A model generated the notes under the pieces. It was not told where the DNA came from and searched no databases. It saw only the letters and a program-made list of their open reading frames with translations. The translations under genes were made by a program, and so were the position numbers. Source: Elioraea sp. (GTDB taxonomy: Bacteria; Pseudomonadota; Alphaproteobacteria; Acetobacterales; Acetobacteraceae). From it: DNA of 64,000 nt. Below are positions 46,101 through 54,396 of this stretch, in pieces. The stretch's first letter is position 1. The number at the start of each line of letters is the position of its first letter. The DNA lies in NCBI RefSeq assembly GCF_022842375.1, contig NZ_JALHPR010000013.1, positions 58,197-122,196 of the forward strand. Reading direction: 5' to 3'.

Positions 46101-47617
46101 CGGCCATCACGATGCGCCCCGGCCAGCAGGCCGTGTTCACCGGCGCGGGCCTGACTGCGAATGACACGGACGCTGACGGCGATGACATCATCGTCACGCA
46201 GTTCTTCGCCGACACCGCCCAGGACGGCAGCGTCTCGAACACCGCGTTCGATACCTTCACCTACACCCCGCCGGCCAACTTCACCGGCACCGACACGTTC
46301 ACCTATACCATCAGCGACGGGTTCGGCGGCTTCTCGACGACGACGCTGACGATCAACGTGGTGAACACCGACCCCGTGGCGGTGGCCGATCCGGCCATCA
46401 CGATCCGCCCCGGGCAGCAGGCCGTGTTCACCGGCGCGGGCCTGACTGCGAATGACACGGACGCTGACGGCGATGACATCATCGTCACGCAGTTCTTCGC
46501 TGACACTGCCCAGGGCGGCCGGGTGGACAACACCGCCTTCGACACCTTCACCTACACGCCGAAGTCCGGCTTCACCGGCACCGACACGTTCACCTACACC
46601 ATCAGCGACGGGTTCGGCGGCTTCTCGACGACGACGCTGACGATCGCCGTACGGAACGTCCCTCCCGGCCTGGTGCTGGATGACCTTCCGGTCCTCGCCC
46701 TTGCTGACGTGGAGATCACGCCGCTCAATCTCGGGCTGTTCATCCCTGCGCCTGACGCGATCGACGATGCTTTCACCGTCAGTGCCGGCCAGACGCTTGT
46801 GCGCGATGCCGCCGATGGCCTGTTCGCCAATGATCTCGGCGGCCGCGACCAGAGCGTGACGGAGAACGACGTCGGCCGCCATGAGATCGCGGGCAAGGGC
46901 GTGCTCGACATCTTCGCCGATGGCGCGATCGCCTTCACGCCGCAGCCGGGCTTCACGGGCGAGGTCGAGACGTTCGTCGATGTCGCGTTCGACGGTGTGC
47001 CCAACCCCGACACGGCGCGGCTGACGATCACCGTACTCGACCCGTTCGTGTGTGGGTGCCTACCCGCGTTTTGCGACCAGATCGACTTCCACGAGCGCGC
47101 CGTAGGCAAGCCCCGTCACGCCCACGGTGGTGCGGGCGGGAAGGCGGCCGGGCGCGAAGAACGAGGGCCAGATCGCGTTCAGCGCGGCATAGTCGCGGTC
47201 GAACTCCGTCAGGTAGATGCGCGCCATCACCGTGCGCGAAAGATCGAGCCCGATGCCGCCGAGAACGAGGGAGAGGTTGCGCATCACCGCGCGCGTCTGT
47301 GCCTCCACGCCTTCGGGCAGCACGCCCGGCGCTTCTGGGCTGTCAGGCATCTGGCCGGTGACGAACACGAAGCCGCCAGCCTCGACCGCGTGGCTGAACG
47401 GCGCGACAGGCTTCGGCCCGCCCGCGATCATGTGGAAGATCATCTCGTTCATGCAGCGTTCTCCAACCGGCACCAGGCGGGCGTGTGGTCTGACGGGCTG
47501 TCCCACCCGCGCGGGATGCGGTCCACGCCCGCATCCGCCAGGCGTTCGGCGGCGGCGGGGCTCAGCAGCAGCGCATCGATGCGCAGGCCGTTGTCGCGCG
47601 GCCAGGCGCCTGCCTGA
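43199..47617 (+). CDS. Tandem cadherin-like/Ig-like repeat protein (adhesin-like), 3' part antisense to ridA and xthA
   Basis: Large surface or secreted protein, 1472 codons from ATG 43199 (AGAGGG upstream). Residues 1-200 are a beta-rich domain without a name I can give. Around 200-225 there is one RTX-like calcium motif (GAGNDQVFGWGSNDAIDGG). From residue 284 follow nine repeats of about 97 residues, each with a LANDTDADGD-type start and a YTPNAGFTGTDQFTY-type middle, then a degenerate tenth ending near residue 1282. Beyond about base 47045 the frame has no similarity to the repeats and reads through the complement of ridA and the 3' end of xthA. The natural C-terminus, including any secretion signal, therefore appears lost. 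It could be a truncated but open gene or a pseudogene. Confidence 0.75.
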   Translation: MSKLTFSLTRTSESPGWAPASSAAHTNLWRDAAVAATTATGPLAAGPGGSFTSTGDLTLSEVTFAGGPKVGRPGGSAVSVDWDPTGLRALLSMALVWNTIKNVSVTEFVGERLEIRNWVDVFVALQSAGPLTVVLEAAKRGEVLLTGDGDFTVEIGIDSNSKDWTNAFRIRTDSGDDVVRIRESAINAVSGRYLGQFTDTDIATGAGNDQVFGWGSNDAIDGGEGRDVFVLRGIQAGYRITTDGEWTTIVDIDARDGNDGTDRIRNVEVIKFAVGADLILIPLNRDPIAADDAYVVRAGQVLTVSAGLGVLANDTDADGDALSVARITDTVNNGTLSLLTTGAFSYTPNAGFTGTDQFTYRIRDGLGGFDEATVTITVANAAPLAADDAYATRPGQVLTVSAGLGVLANDTDADGDALSVARITDTVNNGTLSLLTTGAFSYTPNAGFTGTDQFTYRVSDGFGGTDTATVTITVVNAAPDAVADLYTVRPGKTLEVSVAHGLLANDTDADGDPLTVITINDQVDNGVLQAFVDGSFNYTPNAGFTGTDRFTYRVSDGFGGTDTATVTITVVNAAPDAVADLYTARPGQTLEVSTALGVLRNDTDADGDPLTVITVTDTVNNGVLQAFVDGSFNYTPNAGFTGTDRFTYRVSDGFGGTDTATVTITVVNTAPVAVNDSYAMRPGQTLTVPVGQGFLANDTDADGDRLSVAAIIDRPDNGTLTVGRPDGSFVYTPNTGFVGTDSFLYSIRDGFGGFATATVFITVTNAAPVAVDDRYETGPGQTLTVPVAQGFLANDTDADGDRLSVAAIIDRPDNGTLTVGRPDGSFVYTPNTGFVRTDSFLYSIRDGFGGFATATVFIEVTNGNPVFVADAPIVIRPGQQAAFTGAGLIANDTDPNGDALQVTQFFADTAQGGRVDNTAFDTFTYTPRSNFLGNDTFSYVVTDGRGGLANATLTISVVNSDPVAVADPAITMRPGQQAVFTGAGLTANDTDADGDDIIVTQFFADTAQDGSVSNTAFDTFTYTPPANFTGTDTFTYTISDGFGGFSTTTLTINVVNTDPVAVADPAITIRPGQQAVFTGAGLTANDTDADGDDIIVTQFFADTAQGGRVDNTAFDTFTYTPKSGFTGTDTFTYTISDGFGGFSTTTLTIAVRNVPPGLVLDDLPVLALADVEITPLNLGLFIPAPDAIDDAFTVSAGQTLVRDAADGLFANDLGGRDQSVTENDVGRHEIAGKGVLDIFADGAIAFTPQPGFTGEVETFVDVAFDGVPNPDTARLTITVLDPFVCGCLPAFCDQIDFHERAVGKPRHAHGGAGGKAAGREERGPDRVQRGIVAVELRQVDARHHRARKIEPDAAENEGEVAHHRARLCLHAFGQHARRFWAVRHLAGDEHEAASLDRVAERRDRLRPARDHVEDHLVHAAFSNRHQAGVWSDGLSHPRGMRSTPASARRSAAAGLSSSASMRRPLSRGQAPA
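44093..46640 (+). repeat. Tandem 288-291 base coding repeats, near-identical in neighbouring pairs
   Basis: Nine in-frame repeats encode the cadherin-like units. 44093-44262 equals 44381-44550 exactly (170 bases). Units 3 and 4 share a block of about 135 bases beginning at 44777 and 45065. Units 5 and 6, and units 8 and 9, also share long near-identical stretches. Neighbours are more alike than distant copies. Confidence 0.9.
47060..47452 (-). CDS. RidA family protein (Rid/YjgF)
   Basis: Trimeric RidA-fold protein of 130 residues. Enamine/imine deaminase is the family role, protecting PLP enzymes. Typical segments are VAPFSHAVEAGGFVFVTGQM, QTRAVMRNLSLVLGGIGLDL and GRLPARTTVGVTGLAYGALV with the conserved Arg. 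ATG 47452 overlaps the xthA stop by 4 bases (ATGA), so the two are co-translated. The whole gene lies antisense within the 3' extension of the repeat protein frame. Its conservation shows that this strand is the real coding one here. Confidence 0.93.
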   Translation of the reverse strand: MNEMIFHMIAGGPKPVAPFSHAVEAGGFVFVTGQMPDSPEAPGVLPEGVEAQTRAVMRNLSLVLGGIGLDLSRTVMARIYLTEFDRDYAALNAIWPSFFAPGRLPARTTVGVTGLAYGALVEVDLVAKRG

Positions 47618-48231
47618 TAGTCCCAGTACGTATATCCGCGGGCGGGCAGGGGATTGAGGGTGCGCCAGGCATCCGACCAGCCCTGCCAGAGCATCCGCCG
47701 CCAGGCAGCCCGGCTCTCGGGCTGGCAGAGGGCATCGGCTGCCATCGCGCGCTCGTCCCACACATCCGCAGCCGTGGGGCAGATGTTCCAGTCACCGGCG
47801 ATCACGACGGGCCGCTCCGTCGCCAGCAGCGCCTCGGCGCGGGCGGCGAGCCGCTCCATCCAGCGCAGCTTGTAGGCGAATTTCTCGGTGCCGATCGGGT
47901 TGCCGTTCGGGCAGTAGACGCAGGCGACGATGACATCGCCGATCTCGGCCTCCAGGTAGCGGGCCTGCGTATCCTCCGCCTCGCCCGGGAGCGCGCGCAG
48001 CCGCTCAACCGGCTCGTGCCGCGAGAGGATGGCGACACCGTTGTAGCTCTTCTGCCCCGCCACCAGCGCGTGGTAGCCGGCGGCGCGAACCTCGAGAGCG
48101 GGAAAGCCCGGCGCCTCGGTCTTGAGCTCCTGCAGCATGACGACATCGGGCGCGCCGGCGTTCCCAAGCCAGGTGAGCAGGTGGGCCTGCCGCGCGCGCA
48201 CGGAGTTCACGTTCCAGGTGGCGATGCGCAT
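47449..48231 (-). CDS. xth: Exodeoxyribonuclease III
   Basis: DNA-repair AP endonuclease/3' exonuclease of 260 residues (E. coli XthA 268). Family motifs are in order: IATWNVNSVRAR at the start, LQELKTE with the metal-binding Glu, YCPNGNPIGTEKFAYK, IAGDWNICPTAADVWD, YTYWDYQAGAWPRDNG and the C-terminal SDHTPAWCRLE with the catalytic Asp-His. It acts on abasic sites in the base-excision pathway. It is the first gene of a leftward pair with ridA. Confidence 0.95.
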   Translation of the reverse strand: MRIATWNVNSVRARQAHLLTWLGNAGAPDVVMLQELKTEAPGFPALEVRAAGYHALVAGQKSYNGVAILSRHEPVERLRALPGEAEDTQARYLEAEIGDVIVACVYCPNGNPIGTEKFAYKLRWMERLAARAEALLATERPVVIAGDWNICPTAADVWDERAMAADALCQPESRAAWRRMLWQGWSDAWRTLNPLPARGYTYWDYQAGAWPRDNGLRIDALLLSPAAAERLADAGVDRIPRGWDSPSDHTPAWCRLENAA

Positions 48232-48273
48232 GGGGCTCCCTTACGGTGGCGTTGGCGGAGACGTTATCGGAAC

Positions 48274-48660
48274 ATGGTCGTGAAGCGTTGGATTCTTGCC
48301 GGAGTGGCGATGCTTGCCACGGCTGTTGTGGGGGGCGGCGAAGCGCTCGCGCAAGGGGGCTTCCACGCGCGCGGCCCGTTCGATGGCGGCTGGGCGATCG
48401 ATGTTCGCACGGCCTCCGGTCCATGCGGAACGGGCTTCGCCGGCGAGTACAGCATCACGGAGGGGCGGATCGCCGGCCGGTTCACGGGCGGCAGCGGCGT
48501 GCGCGAGGTGACGGGCAGCGTCTCGCCAGAGGGGAGTTTCGAAATGCGCATCGGCGGGGCCGACGGCATCGTTCTCACCGGCCAGCTTCGCTGGCGTGTC
48601 GGCTGGGGTGAGTGGGAGAGCGCCGGTTGTTCCGGCAGCTTCATGACGAACAGGCGTTAG
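48274..48660 (+). CDS. Small exported hypothetical protein
   Basis: Protein of 128 residues; I do not recognise its family. It begins with a clear signal peptide (KRWILAGVAMLATAVVGGGEALA, cleavage near ALA-Q). The mature 100 residues are Gly-rich and beta-strand patterned (GRIAGRFTGGSGVREVTGSV). Two cysteines, in GPCGTGF and AGCSGSF, could form a disulfide in the periplasm. It is divergent from xthA with only 42 bases between starts, leaving little room for two promoters. A GTG at 48280 is an alternative start. Confidence 0.7.
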   Translation: MVVKRWILAGVAMLATAVVGGGEALAQGGFHARGPFDGGWAIDVRTASGPCGTGFAGEYSITEGRIAGRFTGGSGVREVTGSVSPEGSFEMRIGGADGIVLTGQLRWRVGWGEWESAGCSGSFMTNRR

Positions 48661-48765
48661 GGCAATCTCCGCTCACCTGTCCTAGCGAGGCGATCCAAAG
48701 GCGCTTGGAATTGCGCGAAGCTTCGGCGTGGCGCCGGCCCGCAGCACTGCTTCCCCGACGCCCTG

Positions 48766-49785
48766 TCACCGGATGCCGAGTTGTGCCGCGATCGTTGCGG
48801 TATCATCGATCGATTGGCTGTAGCGTCCTCCGCGCCGGCGCAGCATTGCCTTGTCAGAACGCATGAGCGTCAGGAACAGCATGAACTCGCCGATTTCCCG
48901 GGGATCGAGCACCAGCGCCGCTGCCGCGAAGCGGAGTGCCTGCATCCGGTTGCCATAGTAGAGGTTCTTCAACGCAAGCGTCTTGCGCGCGCTGTAGCTG
49001 GTCCAGCGCAGTTCCTTCCGAAAATCGCGGAGCGTCGGGTCATGGCGTGCGACATCCCAGCCGCTGATCGCCTGGGCCGTGAGCGCGCGCCACGAGGTCG
49101 ACGCGCTTGGAATGCCGCGGCGATAGACCGACACGAAGCGGTCGATCTCGATGAGCGGAGAGAGTTGCGACATCCTGACCCATGCCAGCACATCCTCGAG
49201 GTACAGGAGGTTGGTCGGAAAACTGCCGACCTTCTGAATGAGGTCACGGCGCACGATGGTTGCGCTGATGTGACACGTGAATTGCGAGATCAGCGTGCGG
49301 GTCAGTCGCGGCGCGGTGTGAAGCACGCGGCCTTGCGAGGAAAATGACAGGCCGGATGCCGCCGCGAGAGACGGCGCTTCGGTGCGCGTGCCATCTGGAA
49401 GCAGGTGAAAATGACGTCCGAGAACCCAGTGCGCAGTCCTGTCATCATCGAGTGCCGCGGTGGCACTCTCGACCCAACCCGGCAGCCACAGATCATCGGA
49501 GTCGCAGAATCCGATCAGGTCACCGCGCGCGGCTTCGATGCCGAAATTCCGCCCGGCCGAAACACCGCTCCCCTGCAGCAGATCCAGGATCCTCACCTTG
49601 GGCAGTGACGCGATGGAATTCATGGCAGATATTGTTTCTGCTGACGTCGTATGGTCATTTACAATAATAATCTCGACGACTTTTTCACCTTGATTGAGAA
49701 CAGATTCAACGGCTTGTTCAAAATATTGAGGAATGGCGTTGTGAACCGGCATGATGACACTGACTGAACTGGCTGGGTAACGCAT
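48766..49785 (-). CDS. Glycosyltransferase family 2 protein
   Basis: Inverting GT-A glycosyltransferase of 339 residues; ATG 49785 has GGAAG upstream. The nucleotide-binding start is SVIMPVHNAIPQYFEQAVES, and the metal-binding DXD site is DSDD at residues 95-98 (IGFCDSDDLWLPGW). No membrane helix is visible. The acceptor is unknown; a role in surface polysaccharide or glycoprotein synthesis is likely. Base composition is odd: 49621-49680 is 40% and 49681-49740 is 37% G+C, far below the roughly 70% around it. The gene stands alone, without other polysaccharide genes, which suggests horizontal acquisition. Confidence 0.88.
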   Translation of the reverse strand: MRYPASSVSVIMPVHNAIPQYFEQAVESVLNQGEKVVEIIIVNDHTTSAETISAMNSIASLPKVRILDLLQGSGVSAGRNFGIEAARGDLIGFCDSDDLWLPGWVESATAALDDDRTAHWVLGRHFHLLPDGTRTEAPSLAAASGLSFSSQGRVLHTAPRLTRTLISQFTCHISATIVRRDLIQKVGSFPTNLLYLEDVLAWVRMSQLSPLIEIDRFVSVYRRGIPSASTSWRALTAQAISGWDVARHDPTLRDFRKELRWTSYSARKTLALKNLYYGNRMQALRFAAAALVLDPREIGEFMLFLTLMRSDKAMLRRRGGRYSQSIDDTATIAAQLGIR

Positions 49786-49959
49786 CTCTGCACTTCCACG
49801 TGGTGCGCCCGCGTGCAGGTTAGCGCAAAACGTTCCAGTCGTGACACCATGAAGGCAGGACGATCCCCATGGCACATGCCAGACGACGGTGATCAACCGA
49901 TCGGAGGGTCGTCCTCTGGAACCATGAACGAGGGGCGTAGTCCTGGAAGATGGCGGCCG

Positions 49960-50307
49960 TCATCCGACCGCGAACGACGTCCCACATCCGCAGCTTGCCG
50001 TGGCGTTCGGGTTGCGCACGGTGAAATGCGCCGCCATCAGCCCATCGTCATAGTGGATCTCGGCCCCGGCGAGCAGGCCGAGCGACGTCTCGTCGACCAC
50101 CAGCTTCGCGGGGCCGCCATCGAACACGCGATCATCCTCGTTCACCGCGGCGTCGAGTGAGAAGGCGTACTGGAAGCCCGAGCACCCGCCACCCGAGACG
50201 GTGAGCCTGAGCATCAGCGCAGGGTTGCCCTCATGCGCGACGATCTCGGCTATACGCCTCGCGGCCTGGGGCGACAGGCTCACATCCGGGATGGTGGCAG
50301 CGTCCAT
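49960..50307 (-). CDS. erpA: Iron-sulfur cluster assembly/insertion protein (HesB/IscA/ErpA family)
   Basis: A-type Fe-S carrier of 115 residues from ATG 50307. The three cluster cysteines are present: one in SGGGCSGFQYAF and two in the C-terminal ASCGCG. The segment DRVFDGGPAKLVVDETSLGLL is typical of the family. It delivers Fe-S clusters to apo-proteins in the cytoplasm. It is divergent from dgt with 98 bases between; this pairing is common in alphaproteobacteria, where the gene is usually called erpA or an IscA-like protein. Confidence 0.9.
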   Translation of the reverse strand: MDAATIPDVSLSPQAARRIAEIVAHEGNPALMLRLTVSGGGCSGFQYAFSLDAAVNEDDRVFDGGPAKLVVDETSLGLLAGAEIHYDDGLMAAHFTVRNPNATASCGCGTSFAVG

Positions 50308-50405
50308 GGGGCGACCTCTCTTCCCCCGAAACATCGTGATCCGGATGGTCGATGTCAAACGAGACCGGTTGCGGGCCGGGCTGTGCCGGGCGCAGGCTCG
50401 CCGGA

Positions 50406-51584
50406 ATGCCCGACTCGGCCCCATATCCGCACCCGCTCGCCCCCTATGCCGTGCCGCCTGGCCGCACGCGCGGCCGCCTCGTGCCCGAACCGGAAAGCGA
50501 GGGCAGGGGCCCGTTCCAGCGTGATCGTGACCGCATCGTGCATTCCACCGCCTTCCGGCGGCTGAAGCACAAGACGCAGGTCTTTGTCGTTCATGAGGGC
50601 GACCATTACCGCACGCGGCTGACGCATTCGCTCGAAGTGGCGCAGATCGCACGCTCCGTCGCACGGCGCCTCAGTCTGAACGAGGACCTCGCGGAGGCCT
50701 TGGCACTCGCCCACGATCTCGGCCACCCGCCCTTCGGCCATGCGGGCGAGGAGGCGCTGAATGCCGCCATGGCCGGGTTCGGCGGGTTCGACCACAATGC
50801 CCAAGCGCTGAAGGTCGTCACCCTGCTCGAACGCCGCTACGGCGCGTTCGACGGGCTGAACCTGGCGTGGGAGACGCTCGAGGGGCTCGCCAAGCACAAC
50901 GGGCCGGTGACCGACCCGCCGCCCTATGTGGCAGCGTTCGCGGCGCGGTTCGACCTCGACCTCGCGGGCCATGCCTCCGCCGAGGCGCAGGTCGCCGCAC
51001 TCGCCGACGACGTCGCCTACACCAACCACGACCTCGATGACGGGCTTCGCGCCGGCCTGTTCACGCTGGCCGATCTCCGCCACCTGCCGCTGGTGGGCGA
51101 GGCGATTGGCGAGGCGGAGAGGGCCTATCCGGGCCTTGGCGCCGACCGCCTGCACCATGAGACGATCCGCCGTCTCATCAACCGCATGGTGGCCGATCTT
51201 GTCGCCGAGAGCGCCCGGCGCCTCGATGCGGCGGCCCCGGCGAGTGCGGAGGCGATCCGCCGGCTCGGCGCCCCCGTGGTCGCCTTCTCGGCCGCCGGGG
51301 CCGCCGCCAATGCCACGATCAAGGCCTTCCTGTTCGCGCGCATGTACCGGCATTTCCGCGTCAACCGGATGACATCGAAGGCCAAGCGGGTGGTGCGGGA
51401 GCTGTTCGCGGGCCTGCTCGCCGAGCCGAACTGCCTGCCGACGGAGTGGCAGGAGGAGGCCGGCGCGCCCGGCGATGCGCGCACCGCGTCCCTGGTGTGC
51501 GACTACATCGCCGGCATGACGGACCGATTCGCGCTTGACGAGCACCGGCGGCTGTTCGACCTCAGCGCGACGACAACAGCCTGA
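50406..51584 (+). CDS. dgt: Deoxyguanosinetriphosphate triphosphohydrolase-like protein
   Basis: HD-domain nucleotidase of 392 residues. ATG 50406 is preferred since the family homology begins right after it ([20 protein letters not shown]); an ATG at 50352 would add 18 residues. The start of the domain is [17 protein letters not shown]. Metal ligands are His in TRLTHSLEV, His103-Asp104 in [15 protein letters not shown], and Asp in DDVAYTNHD. It cleaves dNTPs to nucleosides and triphosphate, controlling dNTP pools. It is first of the long rightward operon with argS. Confidence 0.93.
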   Translation: MPDSAPYPHPLAPYAVPPGRTRGRLVPEPESEGRGPFQRDRDRIVHSTAFRRLKHKTQVFVVHEGDHYRTRLTHSLEVAQIARSVARRLSLNEDLAEALALAHDLGHPPFGHAGEEALNAAMAGFGGFDHNAQALKVVTLLERRYGAFDGLNLAWETLEGLAKHNGPVTDPPPYVAAFAARFDLDLAGHASAEAQVAALADDVAYTNHDLDDGLRAGLFTLADLRHLPLVGEAIGEAERAYPGLGADRLHHETIRRLINRMVADLVAESARRLDAAAPASAEAIRRLGAPVVAFSAAGAAANATIKAFLFARMYRHFRVNRMTSKAKRVVRELFAGLLAEPNCLPTEWQEEAGAPGDARTASLVCDYIAGMTDRFALDEHRRLFDLSATTTA

Positions 51585-51637
51585 GAGCCCGCTCTGACTG
51601 CGCCGGCGATACAGAGCGCCGCATCACCGGAGTTCCG

Positions 51638-53407
51638 ATGAACATCTTCTCCCAGTTCCGCGATGTCGTGCGCGAGGCCGTCGGCCGCCTGGTTCCCGAT
51701 GCCCCGCCCGCTCTGATCGCCGCCCTCGGCGTCGAGCCGCCGCGCGACGCGAGCCATGGGGACATCGCCACCAATGCCGCTATGGTGCTCGCCAAGCCGC
51801 TCAAGCTTAACCCGCGGGCCTTCGGCGAACAGCTTGCCGCCGCACTCGCCGAACACCCCGACGTGGCGCGCGCAGCCGTGGCGGGGCCGGGCTTCGTCAA
51901 CATCGCGCTCAAGCCCGCCTTCCTGCGCGCCAGGCTCGCCGACATCCTGCACGCGGGCACCGACTATGGCACCAGCACGGTCGGCGCGAACGAGCCGGTG
52001 AATGTCGAATACGTCTCGGCCAACCCGACGGGGCCGATGCATATCGGCCATTGCCGCGGTGCGGTGGTGGGCGATGCGCTCGCGGGCCTTCTCGCCAAGG
52101 CAGGCTTCGCGGTGACGCGCGAATACTATGTGAACGATGCGGGCGCGCAGGTGCACGCTCTCGCCTGGGCTGCCTACTGGCGCTACCTCCAGGCGATCGG
52201 GTCGCCGGTCATGGATGAGGCGTTCGAGGCGCGCGTGCCCGGCGGGTTGCAGTACAAGGGCGAGTATCTCGTCCCCGTCGGGCAGATGCTGGCCGACCGG
52301 CACGGCCTCTCGCTCGCCGCCGGTGGCGCGATGCCGGCCGATCCTTCCGTCTGGCTGGAGGCCGTGCGCACCGAGACGGTGGCGGCGATGATGGAGGCGA
52401 TCCGCGAGGATCTCGCGGCACTCGGCGTGCGGCACGACGTGTTCGTTTCCGAGGCCGCGCTGATCGCCGCCGAGCGCGTGCAGGAGACGCTGCGCCTGCT
52501 CGAGGGCAAGGGGCAGATCTACACGGGCGTGCTCGAGCCGCCGAAGGGCCAGAAGCCGGACGACTGGGAACCCCGGCCGCAGACGCTGTTCCGCTCCACT
52601 GCCTTCGGCGACGACATCGACCGCCCGCTGCGGAAAAGCGACGGCAGCTTCACCTATTTTGCCAACGACATCGGCAACCACGCCGACAAGCTCGCGCGCG
52701 GCTATCGCCGCATCGTGCAGGTGTGGGGGGCCGATCACGGCGGCTACGTGAAGCGCATGGCCGCGGCCGTGAAGGCGCTCGACGAGGGCGCCTCGTTCCA
52801 GGTGCTGCTCTGCCAGATCGTGCACCTGCTGAAGGGCGGCGAGCCGATGCGCATGTCCAAGCGCGCGGGAACGTTCGTGACGCTGCGCGACCTGATCGAC
52901 GAGGTTGGGCGCGACGTGGTGCGCTTCATCATGCTGACGCGCCGCTCCGATGCGCAGATGGAGTTCGACCTCGACCGCGTGCGCGAGCAGACGAAGGACA
53001 ACCCCGTCTTCTACGTGCAGTACGCGCATGCGCGCTGCCGTTCGGTGCTTCGCCATGCAGGCGAACAGTTCGACGTGCACCCAGCGTCATTGGCGAAGGC
53101 GTCTCTCGATGTGCTGGAGGACGAGGCGGAGCTCACGCTGGTCCGCGCGCTGATCGCCTGGCCGCGCGTGATTGAGCAGGCCGCACTCGCCTGTGAACCG
53201 CACCGACTCGCATTCCACCTGTATGATGTTGCCGCGGCGTTCCACGCGTTGTGGAACAGGGGGCGCGACGAGACGGAGCTTCGCTTCATCCAGGCCGATG
53301 CGCCGGAGGCAACGAAGGCGCGTCTCGCACTGGTGCAGGCGACGGCAACCGTCATCGCATCGGGCCTCCTGACCATGGGTGTGACGCCGGCCGAGGAAAT
53401 GCGGTGA
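51638..53407 (+). CDS. argS: Arginyl-tRNA synthetase
   Basis: Class I aminoacyl-tRNA synthetase of 589 residues. An N-terminal Arg-tRNA additional domain is followed by the HIGH motif itself (residues 135-138 in SANPTGPMHIGHCRG). KMSKS is reduced to MRMSK (Met406-Ser407-Lys408). The C-terminal DALR anticodon-binding domain covers about the last 120 residues (YVQYAHARCRSVLRHAG). CCGGAG precedes the start. It is followed by the SPOR protein gene, as in many alphaproteobacteria. Confidence 0.97.
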   Translation: MNIFSQFRDVVREAVGRLVPDAPPALIAALGVEPPRDASHGDIATNAAMVLAKPLKLNPRAFGEQLAAALAEHPDVARAAVAGPGFVNIALKPAFLRARLADILHAGTDYGTSTVGANEPVNVEYVSANPTGPMHIGHCRGAVVGDALAGLLAKAGFAVTREYYVNDAGAQVHALAWAAYWRYLQAIGSPVMDEAFEARVPGGLQYKGEYLVPVGQMLADRHGLSLAAGGAMPADPSVWLEAVRTETVAAMMEAIREDLAALGVRHDVFVSEAALIAAERVQETLRLLEGKGQIYTGVLEPPKGQKPDDWEPRPQTLFRSTAFGDDIDRPLRKSDGSFTYFANDIGNHADKLARGYRRIVQVWGADHGGYVKRMAAAVKALDEGASFQVLLCQIVHLLKGGEPMRMSKRAGTFVTLRDLIDEVGRDVVRFIMLTRRSDAQMEFDLDRVREQTKDNPVFYVQYAHARCRSVLRHAGEQFDVHPASLAKASLDVLEDEAELTLVRALIAWPRVIEQAALACEPHRLAFHLYDVAAAFHALWNRGRDETELRFIQADAPEATKARLALVQATATVIASGLLTMGVTPAEEMR

Positions 53408-53438
53408 CGGAACGAGGAGGGCTCGTTCCATCGCCGTG

Positions 53439-54383
53439 ATGAAAGGCGCGTTGGTCAAGGACGCGTTGTTCAAGGTTTGGGGTGCGATGAACGGCGGCAA
53501 CCTCGATATTCCCGATGCCAATGGCTGGGCGAAAAGCCCCGCCCGCGTGGTGGCTGACCCTGCCTGGCGGCGGAAGGAAAAGAAGCGCTTCCGCTGGGCG
53601 GCATGGCTGGTCGGGCTGGCCGCCGTGTCGCTGATCGGTGCCGGCGTGATGTTGATGCTCGGGCACGAGCCGCGCAGCCCGGCCGAGGCGCCGCTGATCA
53701 CGGCCGACCCGTCGCCCGTCCGCGTCCGGCCCGATGATCCTGGCGGGTTGCGCGTGCCCAATCTCGACAAGACCGTCTATGACCAGCTCGGCCGCGCCAA
53801 TGCCCCGCGCCTGAACGAGACGGGTGGTGGTCGCGTCGAAAGCCTGCTGCCGCCGCCGGAAGCGCCGCGCCCGGTTCCAGCGCCGCCTCCCGCGCTGCCG
53901 GCACAGCCCGCAGCGTTGACCGAGGGGCCGAGCCAGCAGCAACTTGCACGCGAGCCGGAGCAGCCAGCCCCCCCGCTCGCGGCGCAGCAGTCAGCCCGCA
54001 TCACGCCCCCGCCGCCGCCAGCGGCGACACCGCCGGCCGCGGCAGCACCCCCGGCCGCGGCAGCACCGCCGGCACAACCGCCGCCAACAGCCCCTCAGGC
54101 AGCGGCGACACCAGCACCCGTGCCTGCCGGCAACGGGCGCGTCCAGGTGCAGCTCGCCGCCGTGCCGACCGAGCAGGCCGCCAACGCCGAGTGGCTACGC
54201 CTGCAGCGGCGCATGCCGGACCTTCTCGGCAACCAACGCCTCGTCGTCAGCCGTGGCGATCGCGAGGGCCAGCCCTTCTTCCGCATCCGCACCGGCGCCT
54301 TCGCCGACAATGCCGCGGCGCGCTCCTTCTGCGACCAGGTGAAGGCGCGTGGGGGCTCCTGTTTCGTCGCGCCCCAGGGATGA
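53439..54383 (+). CDS. SPOR domain-containing membrane protein
   Basis: Bitopic inner-membrane protein of 314 residues. A short cytoplasmic N-terminus is followed by one membrane helix (about residues 53-74, WAAWLVGLAAVSLIGAGV). A long Pro/Ala/Gln-rich periplasmic linker leads to a C-terminal SPOR domain (about the last 80 residues, starting at GRVQVQLAAV and ending FVAPQG). SPOR domains bind denuded glycan strands at the division septum. A GTG one codon earlier (53436) is an alternative start. The next gene, nagZ, recycles wall sugars. Confidence 0.88.
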   Translation: MKGALVKDALFKVWGAMNGGNLDIPDANGWAKSPARVVADPAWRRKEKKRFRWAAWLVGLAAVSLIGAGVMLMLGHEPRSPAEAPLITADPSPVRVRPDDPGGLRVPNLDKTVYDQLGRANAPRLNETGGGRVESLLPPPEAPRPVPAPPPALPAQPAALTEGPSQQQLAREPEQPAPPLAAQQSARITPPPPPAATPPAAAAPPAAAAPPAQPPPTAPQAAATPAPVPAGNGRVQVQLAAVPTEQAANAEWLRLQRRMPDLLGNQRLVVSRGDREGQPFFRIRTGAFADNAAARSFCDQVKARGGSCFVAPQG

Positions 54384-54396
54384 TAGGGATGATGCA

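Noticed and set aside
44093..46640. CRISPR-like repeat array
   Set aside because: Repeats are 288-291 bases long, in frame and protein-coding; there are no short repeats with unique spacers and no cas genes.
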